Shown: positions 46,220 through 55,344 of the stretch, piece by piece
Position numbering within the stretch: position 1 is the stretch's first letter
Layout: the number at the start of each line of letters is the position of its first letter
Assembly (NCBI RefSeq): GCF_008931805.1
Contig: NZ_CP044399.1
Coordinates: forward strand, 2,480,001 to 2,544,000
Length of the DNA stretch: 64,000 bases
Source: Moritella marina ATCC 15381
GTDB taxonomy: Bacteria; Pseudomonadota; Gammaproteobacteria; Enterobacterales; Moritellaceae
Reading direction: 5' to 3'
Position numbers and translations under genes: made by a program
Notes under the pieces: model-generated
Seen by the model: the letters and a program-made list of their open reading frames with translations, nothing else
The model's database searches: none
Told to the model about the DNA's origin: nothing

Positions 46220-47374
46220 CTATTTCACACTTGCCAATACTTGTACTAAACGGCTAACTGCTAATGCGAGATCGGAGTCACAAGCATTGGTAAAGTTTAA
46301 TCTAAATGCCGGTTTTGTTCCCTCTGCTGATTGATAAAATACCGAACTAGGTACAACAGCAACACCGACTTCAAGCATATCTTTAGCTAATCTATCCACA
46401 TGACAACCAACTGGTAGCGACAGCCAAATGAACATGCCGCCTTCAACTGATTCAAACTGGCAATTAGCTGGTAATTGTGCGGTTAATAAATCTGCTAAAT
46501 ATTGATAACGCTGGCGGTATAATTGACGTAGTCCATCTAAATGTTTTGGAAAATCGGCATGTTGTAATAGATCTAATAACACTGCTTGCATCGGTTGGCT
46601 CGAATGTAAATCAGCGCCCTGTTTAACTCGCTCTAGTGCCGAAATCCATGCTTTAGGGCCACTCGCTAACCCTAAACGAATACCCGGTGTCGCGATCTTA
46701 GAATATGAACGCAGTACAATTGCATGCTCAGGACAAAAACTCGATACCAAAGGTAACTCAGTACCTGAAAAACGTAATTCACGGTAAGGGGCATCTTCAA
46801 TCAGCGCGACATTATACTGCTGACATAGCTGCGCTACTTTTTTACGAACGTCAAGCGACCAACATACCCCGGTCGGATTATGAAAATCCGGTACCGCGTA
46901 AAACATCTTAATGGTTTTATTCGCAAAACATTGTTCTAACTCTTGTAAATCAGGGCCGTCTTCACGCTGCTGAATACTTTCAATGCTAGCCTGTGCTAAT
47001 CCAAATACCTGTAAAGCACCTAGATAACTCGGCGCTTCCATCACCACTTTGTCACCCGCATCTAAAAAGGCACGGGCAATCAAATCTAAGCCTTGCTGCG
47101 AACCGGTACACACTAATGCATCTTGTGCATCAGATAATTGATAACATTCGTGGAAATAAGCCAATAACGGAGCATAACCAGCCGTATTGCCGTATTGGAA
47201 TAATTCTGCACGGGAACTCAATTGCAGAATACTCTGTTCCATTAGCGCTAATGGAAAGTGATCACCATCTGGTAATCCCCCCGCTAATGAGATGACATCT
47301 GCCGAGTTAGCGACACTCAAAATTTCTCGGATATAAGATGGTTTAATTGCCTGCAATGATTTCGCTAACTGCAT
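46220..47374 (-). CDS. PLP-dependent aminotransferase (2-aminoadipate/aromatic type)
   Basis: 384 residues, fold-type I. The PLP lysine is K226 in LRSYSKIATPGIRLG; VPDFHNPTGVCW and LIEDAPYRELRF are the aspartate-contact and PLP-ring segments. N-terminal ISLAGGLPDGDHFP is typical of the LysN/ARO8 subgroup related to MocR C-terminal domains, but there is no DNA-binding domain here. Likely substrates are 2-aminoadipate, aromatic or branched amino acids. It is divergent from an AraC-type regulator, so it is a candidate target of that regulator. Confidence 0.9.
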   Translation of the reverse strand: MQLAKSLQAIKPSYIREILSVANSADVISLAGGLPDGDHFPLALMEQSILQLSSRAELFQYGNTAGYAPLLAYFHECYQLSDAQDALVCTGSQQGLDLIARAFLDAGDKVVMEAPSYLGALQVFGLAQASIESIQQREDGPDLQELEQCFANKTIKMFYAVPDFHNPTGVCWSLDVRKKVAQLCQQYNVALIEDAPYRELRFSGTELPLVSSFCPEHAIVLRSYSKIATPGIRLGLASGPKAWISALERVKQGADLHSSQPMQAVLLDLLQHADFPKHLDGLRQLYRQRYQYLADLLTAQLPANCQFESVEGGMFIWLSLPVGCHVDRLAKDMLEVGVAVVPSSVFYQSAEGTKPAFRLNFTNACDSDLALAVSRLVQVLASVK

Positions 47375-47530
47375 AGTTTATCTCTCTGGTTATTTTTGTT
47401 TTATTGGTGTTAACATCTAACTTAGCTGCTACTTTATAGTTTATTAGTTAACTTACCTGTTTAAGCTAATAAAAAAAGCATGAACAAAAGACGACTTTCA
47501 TCAATACTACGGATAAAAATTTGACATAGC

Positions 47531-47574
47531 ATGTCCATTTATGCGCTTATAGATGTCCATTTATGCTTTTATAA
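47531..47574. repeat. Two 22-bp direct repeats between aminotransferase and AraC-type gene
   Basis: ATGTCCATTTATGC occurs at 47531-47544 and again at 47553-47566, with similar following bases (GCTTATAG versus TTTATAA). The spacing of 22 bp is two helical turns, which fits paired half-sites of an AraC-family dimer. A TTGACA lies at 47521-47526. Confidence 0.65.
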
Positions 47575-47587
47575 GATCACTAGACCT

Positions 47588-48481
47588 ATGGCAGCGATTT
47601 TGAACCTTTCTTCAAATCAGCAAACATCACGAATCAATGATGTACTCAACTTTATTCATAGTGATATCAGTGCAGAACTGCCCGCAAAGCAGCTCGCAGA
47701 GATTGCCGCTTATTCAGAACAACACTTCCATCGGGTGTTTAAAAATGTTGTCGGTGAGTCAGTACATCAGTACATCCGCCGTAGCCGACTAGAATTTGCG
47801 GCTAATCAGTTAATGTTTGATACCCGTAGTTCTGTTGTCACTGTCGCCACTAAATCAGGCTTTGCCTCAGTATCTTCTTTTAGCCGTGCATTTAAAGCCA
47901 CTTTTGCCATGTCTCCTGGTGAATGGCGCAGTAAAGATTTAGCCACCAACACACCACCTTATTTACGCGATCCAGAAATTGCAGCGGCTTATTCACGCAT
48001 TCAAAGTCGAATATTACCCCGAGTACAACTGATTGAATTACCAGAAAGGCATGTAGCTTATGTGCGCCATCAAGGGTACGGTCGTTCTATTCGTCTTGCT
48101 TGGCAAACACTCATGGCGTGGGCGAATGTAGAAGGTAGAAGCTATCAGCAACAATTTGGCTTGCATCAGTCTAACCCTGCGTTTGTCGGTTTAGAACAGT
48201 GCCGTTATGTGGCTTGTTTAGCGATAGACAACCCCTTGTTACGCCGTGGTACCGTGAATAGTATGGTGATCCCCGGTGGTTTACATGCGGTGTTTAAACT
48301 TTCGGGAAAATATGGTGAGTTACTGCCGTATTTAAGTAAGATCATTGAGCAATGGTTACCCTCATCAGGCTTTAAGATGCAATCGACACCCGCTTATGTG
48401 CATTACCAAAAGAATCATTTTTTAGACGATGATGAACAGTTCGAATTACAGTTTTGCTTACCTGTATCGACTTTCTTTTAG
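47588..48481 (+). CDS. AraC-family regulator with GyrI-like effector domain
   Basis: 297 residues from the ATG at 47588; a longer form from 47531 is possible, but its first codons would be the direct repeats and neither start has a strong ribosome binding site. Two helix-turn-helix motifs lie within the first 110 residues (LPAKQLAEIAAYSEQHFHRVFKNVVGESVHQYIRRSRL and VVTVATKSGFASVSSFSRAFKATFAMSPGEWR). The rest (about 145-297) is a GyrI-like small-molecule-binding domain (ELPERHVAYVRHQGYGRSI). Such proteins resemble Rob and multidrug-type regulators. Divergence from the aminotransferase suggests it controls that gene and itself. Confidence 0.88.
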   Translation: MAAILNLSSNQQTSRINDVLNFIHSDISAELPAKQLAEIAAYSEQHFHRVFKNVVGESVHQYIRRSRLEFAANQLMFDTRSSVVTVATKSGFASVSSFSRAFKATFAMSPGEWRSKDLATNTPPYLRDPEIAAAYSRIQSRILPRVQLIELPERHVAYVRHQGYGRSIRLAWQTLMAWANVEGRSYQQQFGLHQSNPAFVGLEQCRYVACLAIDNPLLRRGTVNSMVIPGGLHAVFKLSGKYGELLPYLSKIIEQWLPSSGFKMQSTPAYVHYQKNHFLDDDEQFELQFCLPVSTFF

Positions 48482-48532
48482 TGGGACGTTTTAGGACAAA
48501 TTTGTTGAGAATAGGGATGAAACGCTAGATAG

Positions 48533-48568
48533 CAAAAAGCCGGAACCTAAATGAATAAGTTCCGGCTT
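48533..48568 (-). terminator. Terminator of tRNA-Ser copy A
   Basis: AAGCCGGAAC (48537-48546) pairs with GTTCCGGCTT (48559-48568); on the minus strand it ends in a T-run. It lies just downstream of the tRNA. Confidence 0.9.
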
Positions 48569-48578
48569 CTCTAAATAA

Positions 48579-48669
48579 TGGCGGAGGAGGAGAGATTTGA
48601 ACTCTCGAGGAGCTATTAACCCCTGCTGGTTTTCAAGACCAGTGCATTCGGCCACTCTGCCACCCCTCC
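48579..48669 (-). tRNA. tRNA-Ser(UGA), copy A
   Basis: 91 nt including an encoded CCA. The acceptor stem GGAGGGG pairs with CTCCTCC (one G-U), the anticodon loop is CTTGAAA with anticodon TGA, the long variable arm typical of serine tRNAs is present, and the T-arm reads GAGAGTTCAAATCTCTC. The structure was folded by eye. Open frames crossing it are artefacts. Confidence 0.97.
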
Positions 48670-48681
48670 GCAGCGAGATGA

Positions 48682-48710
48682 ATAATAGGGTAAACATGGT
48701 TGCTTGTAAA
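48682..48710 (-). promoter_or_regulatory. Promoter of tRNA-Ser copy A
   Basis: On the minus strand TTTACA (complement of 48705-48710), 17-bp spacer, TATTAT (complement of 48682-48687). A GC-containing discriminator CTCGCTGC follows, as at stable-RNA promoters. Confidence 0.8.
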
Positions 48711-48928
48711 CACAGCTCACAGAATAAATCTAAAATACATTGCTGCCAGTTAAATATTCAGCCAATCGTATAAAAACACAGCGCACCACTGTCAATATAG
48801 CAATAATGGTAGGGGATCGAATACACGGCTGTAGTCATGGCTTATCACTCAACACAAAGCTCGACTAGAAATAAGAAAGTAGAAATAGAAATAGAAATAA
48901 GTGTTGCCATAAGTGAATACCCAGATAG

Positions 48929-48964
48929 CAAAAAGCCGGAACCTAAATGAATAGGTTCCGGCTT
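48929..48964 (-). terminator. Terminator of tRNA-Ser copy B
   Basis: Same hairpin as copy A but with one base changed (G at 48954 for A at 48558), which adds an extra C-G pair to the stem. Confidence 0.9.
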
Positions 48965-48974
48965 CTCTAAATAA

Positions 48975-49065
48975 TGGCGGAGGAGGAGAGATTTGAACTC
49001 TCGAGGAGCTATTAACCCCTGCTGGTTTTCAAGACCAGTGCATTCGGCCACTCTGCCACCCCTCC
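48975..49065 (-). tRNA. tRNA-Ser(UGA), copy B
   Basis: 91 nt, identical to copy A by eye, including the encoded CCA and long variable arm. It lies 396 bp from copy A, each with its own promoter and terminator. Confidence 0.97.
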
Positions 49066-49077
49066 GCAGCGAGATGA

Positions 49078-49106
49078 ATAATAGAGTAACTTCAGTATCA
49101 TGTAAA
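49078..49106 (-). promoter_or_regulatory. Promoter of tRNA-Ser copy B
   Basis: TTTACA (complement of 49101-49106), 17 bp, TATTAT (complement of 49078-49083). The hexamers and spacing equal copy A, although most of the spacer bases differ, so the promoter is under selection beyond the duplicated block. Confidence 0.8.
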
Positions 49107-49254
49107 CACACGACACTGAATAAGCTAAAAATAGTTGTCATTCGAAATGTCGAAGCTCAACTTACAGACAAATAGTTGTAATTTGACTCGATATAACGTT
49201 TTCACTATTCCAACATCCCCCTACTTCACCTTATTTATAACTCTATTTACACCT

Positions 49255-50469
49255 CTATTTATCCATCGATGTCGCACCAATTTTATGGATAGAGATATCA
49301 GCACCATAATATTCAGATTCTTCATCGAGACGAATACCGACCACTTTATCGATCACACCATACACCAAGAAACCACCAACAAGTGCTACAACAGTACCCG
49401 CGATAGTACCGACAATCTGTGCCATCATACTCACCCCACCAAGGCCGCCAAAAGCTTCACTACCAAATATGCCTACAGCAATACCACCCCAAGCGCCACA
49501 GAGCCCATGTAATGGCCAAACACCGAGTACATCATCAAACTTAGGAAATTTATTTTGCACTAAGGTAAAGACAGCAACAAATAAACCACCAGCGACACCA
49601 CCAACAACCAGCGCACCAATCGGATGCATGATATCAGAGCCAGCACAGACAGCGACTAAACCCGCTAAAGGACCATTATGAATAAAGCCTGGATCTTTGT
49701 TACCGACCACCATCGCTACCAAGGTGCCGCCGACCATCGCCATTAAACTATTCACCGCCACTAAGCCAGAGATACCATCTAACGTTTGTGCTGACATGAC
49801 ATTAAAACCAAACCAACCAACAGTGAGGATCCAAGAACCTAAGGCTAAGAAAGGAATATTTGAAGGTGCAAACGCAATCACGCGACCATCACGGTAACGT
49901 CCCTGACGTGAGCCTAGCACCATGATGGCAGCAAATGCTATCCAACCACCCACACTGTGTACGACGACTGAACCAGCAAAATCATGAAATTCGGCGCCAA
50001 ATGTTGCGCCTAACCAAGCTTGAAAGTCATAGTTACCATTCCAAATCATGCCTTCAAAAAAAGGATAAACAAAACCGACGATCAAAACCGAGGCGAATAG
50101 CATCGGATAGAATTTGGCACGCTCAGCCACACCACCGGAAATAATCGCTGGTATTGCTGCTGCAAAGGTAAGCAAGAAGAAGAATTTAACTAATTCATAA
50201 CCACTATTTTGCGTTAATTCATTGGCACTGGCAAAAAAGTCCATACCATAAGCAATTTGATAACCGACGAAGAAGTAAGCCAATGTCGACATGGCAAAAT
50301 CTGTCATGATCTTCACCAAGGCATTTACTTGGTTCTTATGCCTAACAGTTCCCACTTCCAAAAAGGCAAAACCTGCGTGCATGGCTAAAACCATGATTGC
50401 ACCCAGCAAAATAAACATGGTGTTAGAGCTTTGCACTAACGTCTCTACCGCACTATTAACGTTTTCCAA
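49255..50469 (-). CDS. amt: Ammonium transporter, Amt family
   Basis: 404 residues, about eleven membrane segments. The pore histidines are in VVVHSVGGW and WPLHGLCGAWGG, and the family signature DFAGSVVVHSVGG is intact. It conducts ammonium across the inner membrane. The start is TTG with AGAGGG about eight bases upstream; the next ATG would remove part of the first segment. There is no glnK gene next to it, unlike most amtB loci. A hairpin lies in the leader (50489-50514). Confidence 0.92.
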   Translation of the reverse strand: MENVNSAVETLVQSSNTMFILLGAIMVLAMHAGFAFLEVGTVRHKNQVNALVKIMTDFAMSTLAYFFVGYQIAYGMDFFASANELTQNSGYELVKFFFLLTFAAAIPAIISGGVAERAKFYPMLFASVLIVGFVYPFFEGMIWNGNYDFQAWLGATFGAEFHDFAGSVVVHSVGGWIAFAAIMVLGSRQGRYRDGRVIAFAPSNIPFLALGSWILTVGWFGFNVMSAQTLDGISGLVAVNSLMAMVGGTLVAMVVGNKDPGFIHNGPLAGLVAVCAGSDIMHPIGALVVGGVAGGLFVAVFTLVQNKFPKFDDVLGVWPLHGLCGAWGGIAVGIFGSEAFGGLGGVSMMAQIVGTIAGTVVALVGGFLVYGVIDKVVGIRLDEESEYYGADISIHKIGATSMDK

Positions 50470-50488
50470 TTTTAAATCCCTCTTTTAG

Positions 50489-50514
50489 TATCAGCATCAT
50501 CCAGTACGCTGATA
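50489..50514 (-). promoter_or_regulatory. Leader hairpin upstream of amt
   Basis: TATCAGC (50489-50495) pairs with GCTGATA (50508-50514) with a 12-nt loop, immediately before the ribosome binding site of the TTG-started amt gene. Possible translational control; no known regulator assigned. Confidence 0.35.
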
Positions 50515-50677
50515 TCTCATCCCTGTAAACTCTTCACTTTCCTTGATCTAACAAAAAAGAAAACAAAGGTAAAAACATTAAATATACATTTCATTTACAT
50601 TGATAATACATCAAGTAACTGTGATGTCTATAGCAGAGCTATCTACTGAACGATATAAGTAATTGAGGCTAACTATA

Positions 50678-50701
50678 CGAAAAGCGCCCAATAAAGGACG
50701 C
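50678..50701 (-). terminator. Terminator of the frd operon
   Basis: On the minus strand GCGTCC and GGGCGC pair (one G-U) around a 6-nt loop, followed by TTTTC, about 30 bp after the frdD stop. Confidence 0.6.
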
Positions 50702-50732
50702 CTTAATAAAACATAATATTGACAGCGAGCAC

Positions 50733-51110
50733 TTAGCTCATTTGTAGCAACAAAGTAAATACAAACACCGTCACCGCAAATGCAAAGCCATAGCTCAATA
50801 CTTGCTGCCAATCACGGCCACGCTTAATCCCTAAATCATGTAATGCATGAAAGATACGGTGCAAGGTGTGCCATAACGGCAACGCAATTAACACCAATAT
50901 AATACCAGCGCCATACCAAGTGGTCGCAAAACCATGCAAGGTTTGATAATTAAAGTTGCCTTGATCTATGATCCCCAATGGAATTAGCAGTCCAGTAATT
51001 AAAATCATCACTGGTGTTAAAAACGCAGTTAACATGCCACCAGCACCAAACAATCCCCAAAATATCGGCTCATGCGATCGAACGTAGGTTTTCTTGTTCA
51101 TTTCAGACAT
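50733..51110 (-). CDS. frdD: Fumarate reductase membrane anchor FrdD
   Basis: 125 residues with three hydrophobic helices. RSHEPIFWGLFGAGGMLTAFLTPVMILITGLLIPLG and LHRIFHALHDLGIKRG match the FrdD family. With FrdC it anchors FrdAB and binds menaquinol. Nine bp separate it from frdC. Last gene of the operon. Confidence 0.94.
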   Translation of the reverse strand: MSEMNKKTYVRSHEPIFWGLFGAGGMLTAFLTPVMILITGLLIPLGIIDQGNFNYQTLHGFATTWYGAGIILVLIALPLWHTLHRIFHALHDLGIKRGRDWQQVLSYGFAFAVTVFVFTLLLQMS

Positions 51111-51119
51111 ATTAGTTCC

Positions 51120-51509
51120 TTACACCATGATAACGAATAGACAAAAAACAGTCGCAAAAATAAAGGCCGCGTAATGCCCAGAGACAATGAACTTGTCATC
51201 AAGCGCTTTACCTTTGATCCATAGATCAACCGCTTTAGGCGCCAAAGAAAACCAGGTGATGGTGTGGTACAGCGCCAGTGCTAATGCGATAAGGTGGACA
51301 ATAATCGCAACTGGACTTTGTAATGATGTCATCCAGGCATTAAAAGCAGCTTCACCTTGGCTTAATCGCAATACCCCCCACGCCAGTATTAAACTATAAA
51401 TCGTAATGAATACACTACTGCCTTCACGGATCATGTATTTAGTATAAAAAAGTTGTTTCATCCACCAATCTGTTGGTAACTCTTGTACATAAGGTTTACG
51501 TTTGCTCAT
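51120..51509 (-). CDS. frdC: Fumarate reductase membrane anchor FrdC
   Basis: 129 residues, three membrane segments. The N-terminus SKRKPYVQELPTDWWMKQLFYTKYMIREGSSVF is highly conserved in FrdC, and the LIALALALYHTITWFSLAPKA segment contains the His and Glu/Lys environment of the quinol site. It lies 12 bp after frdB. Confidence 0.95.
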   Translation of the reverse strand: MSKRKPYVQELPTDWWMKQLFYTKYMIREGSSVFITIYSLILAWGVLRLSQGEAAFNAWMTSLQSPVAIIVHLIALALALYHTITWFSLAPKAVDLWIKGKALDDKFIVSGHYAAFIFATVFCLFVIMV

Positions 51510-51521
51510 TGTGACTCCTCA

Positions 51522-52280
51522 CTATGCTGGCTCAGGTTTAAACATGCCAATTAGATAATCTTTACTGCTCTCAACTTTCAGAAGTTGAATCGCTCCAGCA
51601 GGATCAACCCCTTTTGGACAAACAACTGAACAATAACCAACAAACGTACAACCCCAAACGCCTTCTTCTTGATTAACAATTTTCATACGTTCTGCTTTAC
51701 CAGCATCACGACTGTCACGGTTATAACGCGCAAGTAATGCCAGTGCTGCAGGACCGGTAAATTTCTTGTCTAATGCGTACTGCGGACACGCTGAGTAACA
51801 CAAACCACAGTTAATGCACATGGAGTACTTTTTATATTTCTCCATTTGCTCTGGTGTTTGTTTATAAGCACCGTCAGATAAGCATTTCTTTTCGTTTGAT
51901 GCGGTTTTTGCAGGGATAATATAAGGCTTTATCTCTTCCAGTTTCTTAATGAAATCATCCATAACGGCGACTAAATCACGCTCAATCGGAAAGTTAGCTA
52001 AAGGCTTTAAAGTCAGTGTTTTAGGATAATAATCACGTAAAAAAGCTTTACAACCCAGTTTCGGCACACCGTCAACCATCAAACCACAACTGCCGCAAAT
52101 AGCCATACGACAAGACCAGCGGAAACTGATGCTGCTATCAAGATTATCTTTAATATATTGCAGCGCTTCTAACACTGACATATCTGCTTTGTAAGGCAGT
52201 TCAAAAGTTTGCATAAACGGTTTTTCATCCATCTCTGGACGGTAACGCTGAATATCAATTTTCATCGTTGGCTGAGTCAT
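51522..52280 (-). CDS. frdB: Fumarate reductase iron-sulfur subunit FrdB
   Basis: 252 residues. The [2Fe-2S] ligands are in [21 protein letters not shown], the [4Fe-4S] set in [12 protein letters not shown], and the [3Fe-4S] set in [14 protein letters not shown], all complete. It carries electrons from quinol to the FrdA flavin. Its start shares one base with the frdA stop (TAATG), so translation is coupled. Confidence 0.97.
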   Translation of the reverse strand: MTQPTMKIDIQRYRPEMDEKPFMQTFELPYKADMSVLEALQYIKDNLDSSISFRWSCRMAICGSCGLMVDGVPKLGCKAFLRDYYPKTLTLKPLANFPIERDLVAVMDDFIKKLEEIKPYIIPAKTASNEKKCLSDGAYKQTPEQMEKYKKYSMCINCGLCYSACPQYALDKKFTGPAALALLARYNRDSRDAGKAERMKIVNQEEGVWGCTFVGYCSVVCPKGVDPAGAIQLLKVESSKDYLIGMFKPEPA

Positions 52281-54067
52281 TATTTTGCCTCCTGCGCTAA
52301 TTTCTCACCAGCTGCACCATAGGCACGGACTGCAGGCTGGCTCTTGGTGATCTTCACTTCGCTATAATCAATTTTTGGTGCTTGATCAGCTTGATAATAA
52401 GCCATCGAATGTTTCAAAAACTTATCATCATCGCGCGCTTCAAAACCATCAATACGTTGATGTGAACCACGAGATTCTTGACGTAAAATAGCACTGTGCG
52501 CCATCGCTTCAGCGGTATCGAGTAAATAACCCAGTTCAATGGTATATAAGAAATCAGTATTGAACACACTCGATTTATCTTCGACCTTGACGTTTTTATA
52601 ACGCTGTTTTAGCTCGGCTAATTTATCAATGGTCTTTTGCATCGATTCTTGAGTACGGTAGATGCCCACGCCCGCTTCCATGCAATCGCCCATCTCTTGA
52701 CGGATATCCGCTGACTTTTCACTGCCATCACTGTGCAGTAAATCATTCATGCGTTTAATCACCGCTTCAGTTTGTGCTTTCAGTGGTGCGATATCTTGAT
52801 GTTGAGTATTTTTGGCATATTTAGCCGCTTCTTGCCCTGCTAACTGACCAAATACAGCTAACTCAGTCAATGAGTTCGAGCCTAAACGGTTAGCACCATG
52901 TAAACCAACGGATGCACATTCACCAATGGCATATAAACCAGCCAGTGAGGTCGCTGTTTTCGCATTAGTGGCAATACCGCCCATGGTGTAATGCACAGTT
53001 GGACGTACAGGGATTGGTTCATGCACAGGATCAACACCAACATACGCTTTTGCCAATTCACGAATGAAAGGCAAGCGTTCATTGATTTTCTCTTCGCCTA
53101 AATGGCGTAGATCTAGATAGACATAATCACCACGGTCGCCTTCAACAACACGACCTTTTTGCTGCTCTTGCCAGAAACATTGGCTCAGTTTGTCGCGCGG
53201 ACCCAGTTCCATGTATTTATTCTTGGTTTGACCAACGGGTACTTCCGGTCCTAAACCATAATCTTGCAGGTAACGATAGCCGTCTTTATTCACTAAGATA
53301 CCGCCTTCACCACGACAACCTTCGGTCATTAAAATACCGCTACCTGGTAAGCCTGTTGGATGGTATTGCACAAATTCCATATCGCGCAATGCGATGCCAT
53401 GGCGATAAGCCAGAGACATGCCATCACCCGTTACAATGCCGCCGTTAGTGTTGTAGCTATACACACGCCCAGCACCACCCGTTGCCATGATCACCGATTT
53501 AGCTTGGATCAGTTTGATTTCACCTTCAGCGATATCAAGAATGACCACCCCCTGTATCTTGCCGTCTTCTACGATTAAATCTAAACAAAAATGCTCATCG
53601 AAACGGGTAATTTTAGGATGCTGAACAGATGTCTGGAACAATGTATGCAGTATATGGAAACCGCTTTTATCTGCTGCAAACCATGTACGTTCGATTTTCA
53701 TGCCGCCAAATGCACGCACGTTTATCGAACCGTCAGGTTTACGACTCCATGGACAGCCCCAATGCTCTAACTGGGTAAGTTGTTTAGCTGCATTCTCGAC
53801 AAAGTACTCGACAACATCTTGGTCACACAACCAATCGCCACCTGACACAGTATCGTTAAAATGATTATCTAAAGAGTCATGATCTTGTGCAACGCCAGCC
53901 GCGCCACCTTCGGCCGCAACGGTATGGCTACGCATTGGATAGACTTTGGAAATCAGCGCAATATCCAGCTCGGGATTATTTTCCGCTATTTCTATCGCAG
54001 CGCGTAAACCAGAACCACCAGCGCCAATAATGGCTACATCTGTTTGAATTATTTTAAATTTATGCAT
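52280..54067 (-). CDS. frdA: Fumarate reductase flavoprotein subunit FrdA
   Basis: 595 residues from the ATG at 54067; a GTG two codons upstream is less likely because GTGAG sits at ribosome-binding distance from the ATG. The FAD dinucleotide motif GAGGSG is at 15-20, the covalent-FAD histidine is H48 in [10 protein letters not shown], and the catalytic region [10 protein letters not shown] and [13 protein letters not shown] is intact. It reduces fumarate to succinate in anaerobic respiration. It is the first frd gene, but no FNR box was found in the 121-bp gap to the M20 peptidase gene; three small dyads lie there instead. Confidence 0.97.
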   Translation of the reverse strand: MHKFKIIQTDVAIIGAGGSGLRAAIEIAENNPELDIALISKVYPMRSHTVAAEGGAAGVAQDHDSLDNHFNDTVSGGDWLCDQDVVEYFVENAAKQLTQLEHWGCPWSRKPDGSINVRAFGGMKIERTWFAADKSGFHILHTLFQTSVQHPKITRFDEHFCLDLIVEDGKIQGVVILDIAEGEIKLIQAKSVIMATGGAGRVYSYNTNGGIVTGDGMSLAYRHGIALRDMEFVQYHPTGLPGSGILMTEGCRGEGGILVNKDGYRYLQDYGLGPEVPVGQTKNKYMELGPRDKLSQCFWQEQQKGRVVEGDRGDYVYLDLRHLGEEKINERLPFIRELAKAYVGVDPVHEPIPVRPTVHYTMGGIATNAKTATSLAGLYAIGECASVGLHGANRLGSNSLTELAVFGQLAGQEAAKYAKNTQHQDIAPLKAQTEAVIKRMNDLLHSDGSEKSADIRQEMGDCMEAGVGIYRTQESMQKTIDKLAELKQRYKNVKVEDKSSVFNTDFLYTIELGYLLDTAEAMAHSAILRQESRGSHQRIDGFEARDDDKFLKHSMAYYQADQAPKIDYSEVKITKSQPAVRAYGAAGEKLAQEAK

Positions 54068-54076
54068 TTTCACTCA

Positions 54077-54127
54077 CATCAAAATTGATGAACCTTGATT
54101 TCTCAAGATTATTCGAATTGCGAATAA
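54077..54127. promoter_or_regulatory. Cluster of three small dyads in the frdA leader
   Basis: Three inverted repeats follow one another: CATCAA-AA-TTGATG (54077-54090), CTTGA-TTTC-TCAAG (54094-54107) and TTATTCG-AATTG-CGAATAA (54109-54127). None has a T-run. They may be binding sites or RNA structures between the peptidase and frdA genes; function unknown. Confidence 0.4.
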
Positions 54128-54188
54128 CGCATCGACTTGGCACCTGCTTTAACACATGATTAGGCCGCGCGTTATATTGTTGTTTTTA

Positions 54189-55334
54189 TTATTTTTTATC
54201 TTTGCTTTTATTTTCGGCTAACTTGGTTAATACCCGCATTAACAAATGAATACGCGGTGTTATTGATTCAAGTAATAAATACTCATCCGCACTATGAAAA
54301 CCAGCACCAATGGGTCCGAAACCATCTAATGTTGGTACTCCTAGAATGGCCGTATTATTGGCATCCGAGCCGCCGCCTGCTTCTTTCCAATTAATCTTAA
54401 TGGCTAATGCTTGCGCTGATTCCTCAACGAGTGTCATCAATGCCTGTGTTTGCTCAGTCGGTACCATTGAAGGCTTGTAGGCTTCACGCACTAATTCAAT
54501 CGAGACACCGTCAACGAATGGTGTTTGTGTCATGCCATTTAAAGCTGTATCAACCTGGTCGTATTCCGCGTTATCCCAGAATCGTACATCGACGATAGCA
54601 GTCGCTAAATCTGGGACAATATTGGCGCCAGCACCACCCGCAACAACACCGACATTTAACGTGGTGCCCGACTCAAAATTAGTCATTGCGTTGGTTGCTA
54701 AGATCCAATTCGCCATTTCAGTAATTGCACTGCGCCCCTTGTCAGGCTCATTACCCGCATGCGCGGCTTTGCCCTTAAAGGTCATTTTGTAACGGGCCAT
54801 TCCTTTACGTGCTTTAACCAAACCACCGTCTGCGCGTGCAGCTTCAGCAACTAAGACATGTTTAGCTTGCTTGGCTGTTGCTTGGAGCCAGTCAACAGAA
54901 TAGAGCGAACCCGTTTCTTCATCTGGATTCATACATATACAAATCGACAACTCATCCAGTACCGATTGCTCAATATGACGTAATGCGTAAACTACATTCA
55001 GTAAACCTGACTTCATATCAGACACACCAGGACCATACGCTTTAGTCTCATCGGTCGTCATAGGGCGCTCAGCAGCAGTACCAACAGGAAAAACCGTGTC
55101 CATATGTCCAAGCAACAACACATCGATATCTTCCGCGTCTGGTTTATTACGCACTTCAAGACCAATACCCGCTTTACCACAATCAATTTGTTTAATAGAC
55201 CACCCATTCATTGCCGCATATTTCGCAGTCATTTCACTGACAATGAACGCAATACCGTCAACAGTATAGGTACCGCAGTCGACATTGATGAGCGGACGTA
55301 ATTCTGCTAAATATTCATTTAAAGATAAATTCAT
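54189..55334 (-). CDS. M20 family metallopeptidase (carboxypeptidase G2-like)
   Basis: 381 residues. Zinc ligands and catalytic residues are recognisable: H77 and D79 in LLGHMDTVFP, D106 in GPGVSDMKSG, E139-E140 in NPDEETGS, and a late His in GAGFHSADEYL. GLVKARKGMARYKMTFKGKAAHAGNEPDKGRSAITE is the dimerisation domain. There is no signal peptide, so it is cytosolic. Members cleave C-terminal glutamate or similar residues from peptides. AGAGG precedes the ATG, 10 bp after yjiG. Its place as third gene is taken by the isoaspartyl dipeptidase iadA in E. coli. Confidence 0.92.
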   Translation of the reverse strand: MNLSLNEYLAELRPLINVDCGTYTVDGIAFIVSEMTAKYAAMNGWSIKQIDCGKAGIGLEVRNKPDAEDIDVLLLGHMDTVFPVGTAAERPMTTDETKAYGPGVSDMKSGLLNVVYALRHIEQSVLDELSICICMNPDEETGSLYSVDWLQATAKQAKHVLVAEAARADGGLVKARKGMARYKMTFKGKAAHAGNEPDKGRSAITEMANWILATNAMTNFESGTTLNVGVVAGGAGANIVPDLATAIVDVRFWDNAEYDQVDTALNGMTQTPFVDGVSIELVREAYKPSMVPTEQTQALMTLVEESAQALAIKINWKEAGGGSDANNTAILGVPTLDGFGPIGAGFHSADEYLLLESITPRIHLLMRVLTKLAENKSKDKK

Positions 55335-55344
55335 TGTGTACCTC

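Noticed and set aside
48491-49141. Two similar open frames on the minus strand with nearly identical peptides
   Set aside because: They are translations of the two tRNA-Ser genes and their flanks.
50600-50614. FNR-like TTGAT-N5-ATCAA upstream of amt
   Set aside because: The spacer is 5 rather than 4 bp, which disrupts FNR binding geometry; kept only as an inverted repeat of unknown meaning.
54094-54107. FNR site in the frdA leader
   Set aside because: Here TTGA and TCAA are 4 bp apart (FNR needs 6 between these tetramers), so it does not fit; listed as a plain dyad.
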